Source: Chitinasiproducens palmae
GTDB taxonomy: Bacteria; Pseudomonadota; Gammaproteobacteria; Burkholderiales; Burkholderiaceae
Length of the DNA: 64,000 nt
Assembly: GCF_900095735.1 (NCBI RefSeq)
Contig: NZ_FNLO01000001.1
Coordinates: 256,837 to 320,836 of the forward strand
Direction: 5' to 3'
The number at the start of each line of letters is the position of its first letter. The stretch's first letter is position 1. The notes under the pieces were generated by a model. It made no database searches. It was not told the origin of the DNA and saw only the letters and a program-made list of their open reading frames with translations. Shown one piece after another: positions 28,562 through 37,800 of the stretch. A program made the translations under genes and the position numbers.

Positions 28562-29335
28562 TCATTGACGATAGCTGTCGTCGATCTTGTCGACCTGGCG
28601 GATCAACGCGTCGAGGATCGCGTCGCCGGCACCGAAGCGCGGGTCGAACTGCAGCGAATCGCGGGTCGACTGAGCGACGATGTTCGATGCGATCGGCAGC
28701 GTCTGACCGCGCATCGAGTGGCACGCCAACTGGATTTCGCAGGCCCGATTAAGCGTCCAGAGCAGGGCAAAAGCGTGTCCGACCGATGCGCCATGCGACA
28801 GCAGGCCATGATTGCGGAGGATCAACAGGCGCTTGTCGCCGAGCGAAGCCAGCATGCGCGGCTTTTCGGCGTCGTGGACGGTGATCCCTTCGAAGGTGTG
28901 GTACGCGACCATGTCGTGCAACTGCGCCGCATAGAAATTACTGTACTCGAGTCCGTCTGCCATGCACGCCACGGCCAATCCGGCCGTCGTGTGGGTGTGC
29001 ATCACGCAGTGGGCGTCGTCGACGCTTTCATGGATGGTGCTGTGCACGATCAAGCCGGCGGGATTGATCGGGTAGGCGCTTTCGCTGAGGATGTTGCCGG
29101 CGAGGTCGATCTTTACCAGGTTGGAAGCCGTCACTTCGTCATAAGTCAGCCCGAACGGGTTGATCAGGAAGTGTTTGTCGGGCCCGGGCACCCGCAGCGT
29201 GATGTGGTTGAAGATCAGCTCGGTCCAGCCGAGCATGTGGAACACGCGGTAGGTGGCGGCCAGACGCAGCCGTGCCTGCCATTCGGCGTCGCTACACTGG
29301 CGTTGCAGGGAGGGGCTTTCGAGAACGGTGGACAT
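28562..29335 (-). CDS. Class II aldolase/adducin family protein
   Basis: Cytoplasmic metal-dependent aldolase or decarboxylase-like enzyme of 257 residues, related to fuculose-phosphate aldolase. Metal-binding histidines appear in CVMHTHTTAGLAVA and LRNHGLLSHG. The N-terminal block TYRVFHMLGWTELIFNHITL and the segment HFLINPFGLTYDEVT fit the family. The ATG at 29335 is chosen because AGGAGG precedes it by four bases; the frame is open a few codons further. It stands alone between an outer-membrane gene and a membrane-protein gene, so the substrate is not indicated. Confidence 0.88.
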   Translation of the reverse strand: MSTVLESPSLQRQCSDAEWQARLRLAATYRVFHMLGWTELIFNHITLRVPGPDKHFLINPFGLTYDEVTASNLVKIDLAGNILSESAYPINPAGLIVHSTIHESVDDAHCVMHTHTTAGLAVACMADGLEYSNFYAAQLHDMVAYHTFEGITVHDAEKPRMLASLGDKRLLILRNHGLLSHGASVGHAFALLWTLNRACEIQLACHSMRGQTLPIASNIVAQSTRDSLQFDPRFGAGDAILDALIRQVDKIDDSYRQ

Positions 29336-29622
29336 GACGCCTCCTGGCGGCAAGCGAAGTGGGGTCGGGGCCAGATCCGGCTGCCGACAATAGATTTATT
29401 AACGGGTGAACGATATGCGCTGCGTTCGCGCTTCGCCATTAGGGTAAGCGCCGATCGCACCGCGCCGCGTCGGTCCTGCGCGCCCCGTATGATGGAACCC
29501 GTCCGCTGGCGCCCCGGCACCGGCGGTGCGGCCGGGGCCCGCGGCGCGGGAGGGGCGTTCGACCTTCCGGCGCCGCGGCCGCCGGTTCACGCGCGACAGC
29601 CCGAGTGGCTGAAAGGAGCACG

Positions 29623-30411
29623 ATGAGTTTTGGGGACTATCGTCATTTGCTGATCTCGGTTGGTCTGACCCTCTTGATGGTGGGTGCCACCTGGATCGGC
29701 ATGCACCTGCGCTTGCGCCTGCCGGTGCACCATCGCGACCGCGATACCGCGCAGGTGCTCAACGCGATCTTCACGATGCTCGTCACGTTCACCGCGATCG
29801 TGCTCGGCCTGTTGATCACCGCGAAGAAAAGCGAATTCGAAACGACCGGGCATTCGGTACAGCTGTTCGCGTCGCGGCTCATCGAACTCGACCGCCTTTT
29901 CAGGCAACGTGGGCCGGTTGCGCAGCCGGCTCACGGCATGTTGCGGGATTACCTGCAGCTGTCCATCGACAGCGCGCACCATCGGCCGCCGACGCCACGC
30001 GAGAATCCGCGCAGCGGTTTCGGTGGCATCGCCGAGGGCGCGCTGTTCGACAAGATCGAACGCGACGTGCGCGCATGGCCTTCGCCGGATGCCACTGCGC
30101 TCAGGTTGCAGACCGACTCGCTCGACTTGATGCGCTCGCTGACCGATCTGCGCTGGCAGATGATCGAGAATACCAACGGTGTCGCGGACGCGCCGTTCTT
30201 CGCGGTCCTTGTACTGTGGCTGGTGATGATGTTCGTGGTTTTCAGCTTGAGTGCGACGCGCAACGCACTCGTGTTCGCGACCGTCTTCGGCGCCGCGGTG
30301 ACGATCGGCGCGTCGCTCTTCCTGATCTTTGAACTGCAGACGCCGTTCGATGGCCTGATCACGATCTCGCCGCGTCCCATCGCGGATGCACTGGCGTACG
30401 TCGAACGGTAG
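29623..30411 (+). CDS. DUF4239-type integral membrane protein
   Basis: Membrane protein of 262 residues with two N-terminal helices (ISVGLTLLMVGATWIGMHL and the span after NAIFTMLVTFTAIVLGLLI) and two C-terminal helices (FFAVLVLWLVMMFVVF and LVFATVFGAAVTIGASLFL), flanking a cytosolic or periplasmic central domain. The arrangement and the ending PFDGLITISPRPIADAL match DUF4239 proteins of unknown function, sometimes described as bestrophin-like. The start at 29623 has AAAGGAG five bases upstream. No operon partner is evident. Confidence 0.75.
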   Translation: MSFGDYRHLLISVGLTLLMVGATWIGMHLRLRLPVHHRDRDTAQVLNAIFTMLVTFTAIVLGLLITAKKSEFETTGHSVQLFASRLIELDRLFRQRGPVAQPAHGMLRDYLQLSIDSAHHRPPTPRENPRSGFGGIAEGALFDKIERDVRAWPSPDATALRLQTDSLDLMRSLTDLRWQMIENTNGVADAPFFAVLVLWLVMMFVVFSLSATRNALVFATVFGAAVTIGASLFLIFELQTPFDGLITISPRPIADALAYVER

Positions 30412-30582
30412 ACCTCGGGCAGGGCGGGGCGAGTCGAGCGCGCTGCCGCGCGCCCGGCACAAGGACGTCCACGGCACGCGCCGCGCCTCGGACAGACGCA
30501 GCGCGGATGGCGCGCGACCGATACACTGGTAGGAATAGAAACCGACAGTGCGTCGGCTTCGTCACCCGCCAATCCCGCTGCA

Positions 30583-31209
30583 ATGAGCGACAACGACTTC
30601 CATTTCTACGAACCGAGCCGTGGGCACGGCTTGCCGCACGATCCGTTCAATGCGATCGTCGGTCCCCGGCCGATCGGCTGGATCTCCTCTCACGACGCCC
30701 GGGGGCGGTTGAATCTGGCGCCGTACAGCTTCTTCAATGGCTTCAACTATGTGCCGCCGATCATTGGTTTTTCGAGCGTCGGTCGCAAGGACAGCCTGAA
30801 CAATATCGAGGCCACCGGCGAGTTCGGCTGGAATCTCGCCACGCGCCCGCTGGCCGAGCGGATGAACGCCAGTTGCGCTGCGGTCCCGCCGGAGGTCGAT
30901 GAGTTCGAGCTGGCCGGGCTGACGCCCGTGGCGTCGCGCATGATTTCCGTGCCACGTGTTGCGGAAGCGCCGGTTTCATTCGAATGTCGCCTGACTCAGA
31001 TCGTCCGTCTGCAGACCGCATCCGGCGAACAGGTTGATACATGGCTGGTGCTGGGCGAAGTGGTGGGTGTGCATATCGCGCAGGATCTGCTGCCCGGCGG
31101 CATCTACCAGACAGCCGCGGCCGACCCGATCCTGCGTGGCGGTGGACCCGCCGACTATTTCACGATCAGCGAAGCCGCTCGTTTCAGGATGCGCCGTCCG
31201 GCTGCCTGA
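30583..31209 (+). CDS. Flavin reductase-like FMN-binding split-barrel protein
   Basis: Cytoplasmic protein of 208 residues with the flavin reductase-like fold. Family features include [14 protein letters not shown] near the N-terminus, [40 protein letters not shown] and a late [11 protein letters not shown] strand. Such proteins bind FMN and reduce flavin or an organic substrate, but the partner is unknown. It lies 171 bp after the DUF4239 gene on the same strand and converges on metE. Confidence 0.85.
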   Translation: MSDNDFHFYEPSRGHGLPHDPFNAIVGPRPIGWISSHDARGRLNLAPYSFFNGFNYVPPIIGFSSVGRKDSLNNIEATGEFGWNLATRPLAERMNASCAAVPPEVDEFELAGLTPVASRMISVPRVAEAPVSFECRLTQIVRLQTASGEQVDTWLVLGEVVGVHIAQDLLPGGIYQTAAADPILRGGGPADYFTISEAARFRMRRPAA

Positions 31210-31273
31210 CGCCTGCCTGGAGCCTGTTTCGCGCCGGACCGCTGCCGCGTCTGCGGTCCGGCGCGGGTGTTGC

Positions 31274-33574
31274 TCAGCGGCTCGTCAACGCAGCCGTGCC
31301 CTCGCGCGCCAACCGCTCGCGCAGCGCGCGCGCCGCCGCCACCATGTTGGCAAGCGCGGCCTCGGTTTCCGGCCAGCCGCGCGTCTTCAGTCCGCAATCC
31401 GGATTGACCCACAGGCGCTCCGGCGGAATCACCGTGCACGCGCGGTCGAGCAACTGGCGCATCGCGTCCGCGGCTGGCACGCGGGGCGAGTGAATGTCGT
31501 AGACGCCCGGTCCGATTTCGTTCGGGTAATCGAAGGCACCGAAACCGTCGAGCAGCTCCATCGCCGACCTGGAAGTCTCGATGGTGATGACATCCGCATC
31601 CATCGCAGCGATTGCCGGCAGGATGTCGTTGAATTCCGAGTAGCACATGTGGGTGTGGATCTGCGTCTCGTCGCGAACCGAGGTCGACGCGATCCGGAAT
31701 GTGCGCACGGCCCATTCAAGATAAGTCTCCCAGTCTGCGCGTCGCAACGGCAACCCCTCGCGGAACGCTGGTTCATCGATCTGAATCACGCGAATACCGG
31801 CGCGCTCCAGGTCGCTGACTTCGTCGCGGATGGCCAGCGCCAGTTGCAGCGCGGTGGTCGCGCGCGGCTGGTCGTCCCGGACGAAGGACCATTGCAACAT
31901 CGTGACGGGGCCGGTCAGCATGCCCTTCATCGGGCGGTCGGTCAGCGCTTGCGCGTAGCAGGTGGTTGCCACCGTCATCGCTTCGGGACGGTAGACATCG
32001 CCATAGATGATCGGCGGCTTCACGCAACGGGAACCATAGCTCTGCACCCAGCCGTTCTCGGTGAACGCATAACCCCACAGTTGCTCGCCGAAGTATTCGA
32101 CCATGTCGTTGCGTTCGGCTTCGCCATGCACCAGGACATCGAGCCCGAGCGCTTCCTGTCGGCGCACCGCATGCGCGATCTCGGCGCGGATGCTTTCGAG
32201 ATAGCCGAGAGCGTCCAGTTCGCCGCGCCTGTAGGCGGCGCGCGTTTGGCGGATTGCCGGGGTTTGCGGAAACGAACCGATGGTGGTGGTCGGCAGCAGG
32301 GGCAGATCGAGTGCGGCCCGTTGGGCGGCGATGCGTTGCGCAAACGGGCTGGCGCGCTGCGCCATGTCGGCATCGACCTCGGCAAGCCGGTGCTGCACCA
32401 ACGGATTGACGACTCGTTCGGAGCTGCGGCGCGTTCGCTGCACGGTGTCCGACGCCGTCAACGCATCGGCAATTGCCGCCGGGCCCGCCGACAGGCCGCG
32501 CGCGAGCGCCACCGTTTCGTCGAGCTTTTCGACCGCGAACGCCAGCCATGCCTTGATCTGTGGATCGAGCCTGCGCTCCGCTTCAAGGCTGACCGGCACA
32601 TGCAGCAACGAGCACGACGGGGCGACCCAGAGGCGCTCGCCGAGCTGTGCGGCGACCGGCGCCAGCGTGTCGAGCGCGCGTCGCAGGTCGGTGCGCCAGA
32701 TGTTGCGGCCGTCGACGATGCCAGCGGACAGCACGCGATCGGCCGGCAGCGCGTCCAGCCATGCCGCCAGTTGCTGCGGGGCCCGCACCAGGTCGACGTG
32801 CACGCCAGCCACCGGCAATTTCGCTAGCCAAGCAGCATGCTCATCGGCGCGCTCGAAATACGTGGCCAGCAAGAGGCGTACGTTCTGACCGCCAAGCGTC
32901 GCGTAGGCATGCTCGGCGGCCGCGCGCCACGCCGCGGGCAGGTCGAGGCACAGGGCTGGCTCGTCGACCTGTACCCAATCCGCGCCGTGCTCGGCAAGGC
33001 GCGCGAGAATCCGGCGGTACGCGTCGAGTGCGGCGTCCAGCAAAGACAGCCGCTCGAAATCGGCGGCATGCGATTTGGCGAGGTACAGGAAGGTGATTGG
33101 TCCGATCAGCACCGGCTTGATGCGATGGCCAAGCTGGCGCGCCTGCGTGACTTCATCGAACAGCCAGTCGACGCCCCCGTCGAAGCGGGTTTGCGCCGAT
33201 AGCTCCGGCACCAGGAAGTGATAGTTGGTATCGAACCATTTGGTCATCTCCATCGCCGGCTGGGCGGCGTTGCCGCGCGCCAGTTCGAACGATTGAGGAA
33301 GGGTCAGCGTCTTCGCATCGAAACCAAAGCGCGACGGCAGCGCGCCGAGCAGCGCAGCGGTGTTGAGCATCTGGTCGTAGTATGCGAAGTCGCCGACCGT
33401 GACGCGATCCAGGCCGGCCTCTCGTTGGCGTGCCCAGTGGCGCTCGCGCAAGCGGGCGCCCACCTCGGTGAGCTGCGTCGGCCCCGCTTCACCGCGCCAG
33501 AACGCTTCCAGTGCGAACTTCAGTTCGCGTTGTGCGCCGATGCGCGGAAAGCCGAGAATGTGAGTCTGTGCCAT
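31274..33574 (-). CDS. metE: Cobalamin-independent methionine synthase
   Basis: Transfers the methyl group of 5-methyltetrahydropteroyltri-L-glutamate to homocysteine, the last step of methionine synthesis, in the cytoplasm. The 766-residue length is normal. The N-terminal half begins with [19 protein letters not shown]. The catalytic half has [20 protein letters not shown] and the zinc ligands in [11 protein letters not shown] and [13 protein letters not shown]. The ATG has GGAAG upstream. A MetR-type site lies about 80 bp before the start. No metR gene is next to it, and no cobalamin riboswitch consensus was found in the 480 bp upstream. Confidence 0.97.
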   Translation of the reverse strand: MAQTHILGFPRIGAQRELKFALEAFWRGEAGPTQLTEVGARLRERHWARQREAGLDRVTVGDFAYYDQMLNTAALLGALPSRFGFDAKTLTLPQSFELARGNAAQPAMEMTKWFDTNYHFLVPELSAQTRFDGGVDWLFDEVTQARQLGHRIKPVLIGPITFLYLAKSHAADFERLSLLDAALDAYRRILARLAEHGADWVQVDEPALCLDLPAAWRAAAEHAYATLGGQNVRLLLATYFERADEHAAWLAKLPVAGVHVDLVRAPQQLAAWLDALPADRVLSAGIVDGRNIWRTDLRRALDTLAPVAAQLGERLWVAPSCSLLHVPVSLEAERRLDPQIKAWLAFAVEKLDETVALARGLSAGPAAIADALTASDTVQRTRRSSERVVNPLVQHRLAEVDADMAQRASPFAQRIAAQRAALDLPLLPTTTIGSFPQTPAIRQTRAAYRRGELDALGYLESIRAEIAHAVRRQEALGLDVLVHGEAERNDMVEYFGEQLWGYAFTENGWVQSYGSRCVKPPIIYGDVYRPEAMTVATTCYAQALTDRPMKGMLTGPVTMLQWSFVRDDQPRATTALQLALAIRDEVSDLERAGIRVIQIDEPAFREGLPLRRADWETYLEWAVRTFRIASTSVRDETQIHTHMCYSEFNDILPAIAAMDADVITIETSRSAMELLDGFGAFDYPNEIGPGVYDIHSPRVPAADAMRQLLDRACTVIPPERLWVNPDCGLKTRGWPETEAALANMVAAARALRERLAREGTAALTSR

Positions 33575-33654
33575 TGGGCTTCCATCAACTGGATGAAAGC
33601 CCGAGTCTGTCGCCTTTCAACATGAAATTCAAACGAGCGATTTTCAGATCAAGT

Positions 33655-33667
33655 TGAATTTCGTTCA
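33655..33667. promoter_or_regulatory. Candidate MetR box upstream of metE
   Basis: TGAA-TTTCG-TTCA fits the LysR-type MetR operator TGAA-N5-TTCA exactly and lies 81-93 bp before the metE start. A second, weaker TGAA/TTCA arrangement is nearby at 33615-33632. Confidence 0.6.
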
Positions 33668-34055
33668 TGCAGGCACGATGGCGCAGGCGACCGGGTCGGA
33701 ATGGTGCCGCGACCCCATACGACATGCCGGCGCCTCCGCCAGCGGCTGGGTAGTGCCGAGCGGGGCCGACCTGGACAGCCGACAGAGCCGGCCGACTGAA
33801 CGGCGCGTCGGGCGCGTCGCAAGCAGCAGGCAACCATGCGCTGGCACAACGCTGGTGCAGCGCGGGCGCGACCCCGGCAGGGGCGGGAACGACGCGTAGC
33901 GAGTGCTACGGGTACCAAGGGGGTGCGATGGGGCGCGATGACGATCGAGCCTGGACCGGGCGGGTGCGCAGGCGCGCCCGTTCGCCACGCAACGTGATGA
34001 CGAGATGACCGCCGCGGGCCCGCGGCGCCGTCAGCGGCAGGCCGTCGGTAGCGGC
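33668..34055. other. Intergenic stretch between metE and the hydrolase gene
   Basis: About 390 bp, GC-rich, with no supported ORF. I looked for B12-box and SAM-type riboswitch signatures on the metE strand and saw none. Confidence 0.5.
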
Positions 34056-34640
34056 TCAGGCGGCGAGTGCGTGCGCCGGCGCCTCGCTGCGCGCAGGACG
34101 CGCGCAGTGCATCAAACTCAGAATCATCTGCCGGCCCATTTCCCACGGACCGAAACCCGCCTCGGTGTTGATATGGCCGGACAGGCCGTAATTGAGAAAG
34201 GAACTGCCCCAACGCTGCGCCAGTGCCCGAGCATCGTTGAGCGGCATCCACGGATCATTCTCGCTGCCGACGACGATCGACGGGCAGGTGAGCCTGCCAG
34301 CCAGCTGTTCGACCTGCACGGCGAACCGCTCCGGACGGGCGGGCGCGACGAAGAGCACGCCGCGAACGGCTGGCAGCGCGAGGTCGGCCAGCGCCCGTGC
34401 AGTCGCGAGGCAACCGAAGCTGTGCGCCACCAGGACCACAGGCTCTTCGGCAGCAGCGACCGTGCGCACGATCTGTTGCGCCCACTCGTCAAGCTCGGGA
34501 TGCGCCCAGTCGCGTTGTTGAACGCGGGTGCTTCGCTCGAACTGTCCTTCGAGCCAGGTCTGCCAATGACCTTCGCCGCTTCCGCGCAGTCCGGGCACGG
34601 TGACGAGCAGCGCAGTTTGAACTGTGGACAGCGGTACCAT
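34056..34640 (-). CDS. RBBP9/YdeN-type alpha/beta hydrolase
   Basis: Small serine hydrolase of 194 residues. The nucleophile elbow is AHSFGC, with the acid in GSENDPWMP and the histidine in LSGHINTEAGFGPW, the classical RBBP9/YdeN pattern. The N-terminal strand and oxyanion region read LLVTVPGLRGSGEGHWQTWLE. The ATG at 34640 has AAGAGG upstream; the open frame continues to 34724 but adds unlike sequence. Substrate unknown. It precedes metE on the same strand, but the gap is over 480 bp. Confidence 0.87.
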   Translation of the reverse strand: MVPLSTVQTALLVTVPGLRGSGEGHWQTWLEGQFERSTRVQQRDWAHPELDEWAQQIVRTVAAAEEPVVLVAHSFGCLATARALADLALPAVRGVLFVAPARPERFAVQVEQLAGRLTCPSIVVGSENDPWMPLNDARALAQRWGSSFLNYGLSGHINTEAGFGPWEMGRQMILSLMHCARPARSEAPAHALAA

Positions 34641-34992
34641 TGAGCCAGCCTCTTTCCAATTCTCGCAATTGCCGGCAAGCGCGCGGTGCGCGTTCGCCAT
34701 CACATTAACGCTCAGTCTAGGCATGATCGAGCGCGTTGCGAACGTCTAAGTTTTCATTTTCTTATGCCAAAAACTGTCATGGGTCGCTTTCGCGCGACAT
34801 CGGTCAGTTTTTCTGCAAGATCGTGCCGCTTATTTTGGAACCCATAGAGCAGCGGCCGGCTGCCGGATCAGCCGCTGCGGCGGACGGTAGCACTGACGGT
34901 GCGTCGGGTCGCGAAGCCAGTCTCCAAATCCGCGCGAAAGCGCGGGGTCCAGCCGCCGCACAGCCGCCGCACAGTCGCGGATCAGGCGCGGA

Positions 34993-36141
34993 TCAGGCGC
35001 CGGCGCGCAGGCTGCGCCACTGGAGGAGCAGGGCGAGCGCGATAACGGCGGCACCGACGAACGGCAGTCGAGTTGCCGGCATGCCCCCGGCCAGCAGGGC
35101 GCCGCCCGCAACCGCGCCCGCCGCGCTGCCGAGATAGCTGCACGAGCTGTTCAGCGCAACGGCCGCACCGCCGTGCCGGGGCTGCAGGCCGAGCAGGATG
35201 TGTTGTTGCGGAGCAGCGGTGGACCAACCCATCGCGCCCCACACGGCGAACACCGCGATGGAGGCGATCGATATACCGGCGGTCGACGGCAACAGCGCGA
35301 GCGCGACGCTCATCGTGGCGAGCACCACCGCCATCAGCGCGCGTGGCCGGCCGGTCCGGTCGATCAGTGTCCCGATCGAAACACTCGCCGCCACGCCACC
35401 GACGCCCCATGCCCAGAAATAAGGCGTCGGGTCCGTGACGCCTCCGCCCGTGGCCAGGATCGGCGCAACGTACGTATAGAGGCCCAGGCTGCCGACCCCG
35501 ATCAGGAAGGTGACCGCGACCGTGACGGCCACGCGGCGGTCGAGCAGCATGGCCAGGCGTTGCCGCAACGAGGGCGGCGGCGCGGCCGGCACGTCTGGCA
35601 GGCGCAACGCAATGCCTGCGAATCCAATCGCGCCGCAGGCCGCGACCAGCCACAACGTGCTTTGCCAGCCTGCGCGGTGCGCGAGCCACAGGCCTAGCGG
35701 GACGCCGAGTACGGTGCCGCAGCTCATCCCGCCCATCGTCAGGCCCAGCGCGCGTCCGCGCCGCGCCGGCGGGACCAGTGCTGCCGCACCAGCCAGCGCC
35801 AGTGGCGCAAAGACGCCGGCGCCGATGCCTGCCAGCGCGCGTGTCAAAAGCAATATGCCGAAATCCGGCGCAAGCGCGCTCGATGCATTGGCGAGCGTGA
35901 ACAGGCCAAGTGCGGCCAGCAGCACACGGCGCACCGAACGACCGGCGAGCAGCGTCGCGAAAATCGGTGCGGACAGAGCGTAGCAGAGGGTGAAAGCGCT
36001 GACTGCCTGACCTGCCTGCGCGGTGTCGACACCAAACTGCGTCGCGATCGCGGGTAGCAGGCCGGCGACCACGAAGGCGTCCAGTCCGAGTGCGAACATC
36101 GCCAGCGCGAGCGGCGCGATGACCCGACTCATGCGACTCAT
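34993..36141 (-). CDS. MFS transporter, drug:H+ antiporter-1 type
   Basis: Twelve-helix inner-membrane transporter of about 382 residues. The first helix is VIAPLALAMFALGLDAFVVA. The loop between helices 2 and 3 carries a degenerate motif A (LLAGRSVRRVLL), and GIGAGVFAPLALAGAAALVP, GRALGLTMGGMSCGTVLGVP and later Gly/Ala-rich helices follow. This matches AraJ/YdhP-like efflux proteins. Two in-frame ATGs (36141 and 36132) are equally possible. It follows the MarR-like gene by 110 bp on the same strand, so the regulator probably controls it. Substrate unknown. Confidence 0.87.
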   Translation of the reverse strand: MSRMSRVIAPLALAMFALGLDAFVVAGLLPAIATQFGVDTAQAGQAVSAFTLCYALSAPIFATLLAGRSVRRVLLAALGLFTLANASSALAPDFGILLLTRALAGIGAGVFAPLALAGAAALVPPARRGRALGLTMGGMSCGTVLGVPLGLWLAHRAGWQSTLWLVAACGAIGFAGIALRLPDVPAAPPPSLRQRLAMLLDRRVAVTVAVTFLIGVGSLGLYTYVAPILATGGGVTDPTPYFWAWGVGGVAASVSIGTLIDRTGRPRALMAVVLATMSVALALLPSTAGISIASIAVFAVWGAMGWSTAAPQQHILLGLQPRHGGAAVALNSSCSYLGSAAGAVAGGALLAGGMPATRLPFVGAAVIALALLLQWRSLRAGA

Positions 36142-36204
36142 GCGGCAGCCCGCCGGCCCGGCACGCCGTATGCGCACTCGCATGACGAGGTACGGTGCTC
36201 GGCG

Positions 36205-36265
36205 ACGTGGCGGTTCACAGCGAGGTGGCGGTTCGCAGCGAGGTGGCGGTTCACAGCGAGGTGGC
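36205..36265. repeat. 18-bp tandem repeat supplying the regulator stop codon
   Basis: About 3.5 copies of an 18-bp unit (GTGGCGGTTCACAGCGAG and one-base variants) lie across the end of the MarR-like gene. Read on the minus strand, the unit encodes TATSL plus TGA in some copies and CGA in another. Confidence 0.85.
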
Positions 36266-36769
36266 GGTCCGGGCCGCGCTGTCGTACATGCCTGACGCGG
36301 CGCGCATCAGCGCGGCGGCGTTGCCGAACTCGTCGTTGCGCAGACCAGTCTCGCCCAGGGAGTCGATCAGACACTGCTCCCGTACCTCGCGATAGCGCGC
36401 GCACAGCTTGCGGCCCGCGTCGGTGGCCGAGAAGAACGCTTCCTTGCCGTTCTTCGCGTGCCGCACGAAGCCGCGCGCGACCAGCTTCTTGAGCGCATAG
36501 CTGGCAATGTGGGTGTCCTCGATATTCAGCACGAAACACACGTCGGCAAGCTTCTTCGGGCGGTCGCGATGATTGATGTGATGCAACAAAGAGACTTCGA
36601 CCGCCGTCATGTCCGGCGCGCCGGCTGCCGCCATGCAACGCACCATCCAGCGATTGAACGCGTTGCCGACCATGATCAGCGCGAACTCGAATTCCGAGGT
36701 TTCCGGGCCTCGTTCGGAGACGAGGTGGTTCGACGAGACCAGCTTGTTGGGCAACGCGGTCGGCTTCAT
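36251..36769 (-). CDS. MarR-like winged-helix transcriptional regulator
   Basis: DNA-binding protein of 172 residues. The winged-helix core reads AVEVSLLHHINHRDRPKKLADVC, FVLNIEDTHIASYALKKL, VARGFVRHAKNGKEAFFSAT, then helices rich in charged residues for dimerisation. It resembles the winged-helix group that includes MarR-like regulators of efflux and catabolic operons. The ATG at 36769 (MKPTALPNKLVSSNH) is chosen over 36805 because the extra residues are unlike the family. It sits upstream of the MFS gene. Its stop codon falls in an 18-bp tandem repeat, so the C-terminus could vary between strains. Confidence 0.78.
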   Translation of the reverse strand: MKPTALPNKLVSSNHLVSERGPETSEFEFALIMVGNAFNRWMVRCMAAAGAPDMTAVEVSLLHHINHRDRPKKLADVCFVLNIEDTHIASYALKKLVARGFVRHAKNGKEAFFSATDAGRKLCARYREVREQCLIDSLGETGLRNDEFGNAAALMRAASGMYDSAARTATSL

Positions 36770-36915
36770 GGCGGGAAACAGGTAGCGCAAGGCAGGGTAG
36801 AGCACAGCGCAGCAGTATAAGCCCGCCCGCGGGCGTCGGCGACTGCGCCGCGGGTCGCAAGGCAGCGGCTGCAGGTTGCGAAGACGAGACGCGACAGTCT
36901 CAGTGTTAGCGATAA

Positions 36916-36945
36916 TTTATTGGCATTTTATTGATAAGGTATGAT
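36916..36945 (+). promoter_or_regulatory. Promoter of the 5-oxoproline operon with direct repeats
   Basis: TTATTG (36917-36922) and TATGAT (36940-36945) are 17 bases apart. The direct repeat TTTATTG occurs at 36916-36922 and 36927-36933, one helical turn apart, so a regulator could bind on one face of the promoter. Confidence 0.55.
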
Positions 36946-37140
36946 TCGCCGGTTTTTCCGAGACGTCGTGCCGGGACGCGGCCCGTGAGCAGCATCCGGC
37001 GCGGCTTGGCGCGGCCCGGCCGGCGTCTCGGACCTCGCTTACGCGTACGCAACGAGACTTGCGGCAGCCGCTGGCTCGCTCGGCGCCGCGAAAGCGCGCG
37101 CCGTCGTGCTGTGCGCGCTCACTGGTGGACACGATTGTCG

Positions 37141-37800
37141 ATGACTGAACCTGTGTTTTATCCGCTCGGCGAGGCCGCTTTCGTTTGCTCGGCGCCCCCG
37201 CCGGCAACGTATGCGTGCCAGACGCGCATGCTGGCGCTGGCGCGTTCGGCGCGTGGCTGGGACAACGTCGTGGATGTGGTGCCGGGCATGAACAACGTCA
37301 CGGTTGTATTTGATCCGCTGGCCATCGAGGCGGACATCGTCGAAGCGCGCATGCGGGACGCCTGGCGGCAATCGGCCTCCGCGGACGCGGTGCAGGGAGA
37401 ACTACGGCGCGTGCCGGTGCATTACGGCGGCGACGCGGGCCCGGATCTCGACGACGTCGCCCGCCACGCAGGCCTGTCGGTGACGGATACGATCGCGCTC
37501 CACGCATCGGTCGAGTACACGGTGTTCTTCGTCGGCTTCCAGCCGGGTTTCGCCTACCTCGGTGGGCTCGACGCCCGACTGCACATGGCGCGGCGCGCCA
37601 ATCCCCGTCTGCGCGTGCCGGCCGGCACGGTGGCGATCGGCGGCGCCCAGACCGGCATCTATCCGGCGCAGTCGCCAGGCGGGTGGCAACTGCTCGGACG
37701 AACCGACGTCGCGTTGTTCGACCCGGATGCGGACGCGCCCACCTTTCTCAAACCGGGCGACCGCGTCCGGTTCGAAGCCGTCGGAGACCAGCCATGTTGA
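37141..37800 (+). CDS. pxpB: 5-oxoprolinase subunit PxpB
   Basis: Subunit B (KipI-like) of the ATP-dependent 5-oxoprolinase PxpABC, which opens 5-oxo-L-proline to L-glutamate in the cytoplasm. The 219 residues show YPLGEAAFV at the N-terminus, VPGMNNVTVVFDP, VPVHYGGDAGPDLDDVA, the conserved VEYTVFFVGFQPGFAYLGGLD, then VPAGTVAIGGAQTGIYPAQSPGGWQLLGRT and a final KPGDRVRFE. The frame is open back to 36931, but ATG 37141 gives the family start. The stop overlaps pxpC by seven bases. Confidence 0.95.
   Translation: MTEPVFYPLGEAAFVCSAPPPATYACQTRMLALARSARGWDNVVDVVPGMNNVTVVFDPLAIEADIVEARMRDAWRQSASADAVQGELRRVPVHYGGDAGPDLDDVARHAGLSVTDTIALHASVEYTVFFVGFQPGFAYLGGLDARLHMARRANPRLRVPAGTVAIGGAQTGIYPAQSPGGWQLLGRTDVALFDPDADAPTFLKPGDRVRFEAVGDQPC

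Noticed and set aside
31034-32827. Plus-strand frame of 597 residues opposite metE
   Set aside because: Antisense of metE; no homologous features.
33668-34055. Possible cobalamin riboswitch before metE
   Set aside because: No B12 box or conserved core found on the metE strand by eye; a covariance search would settle it.
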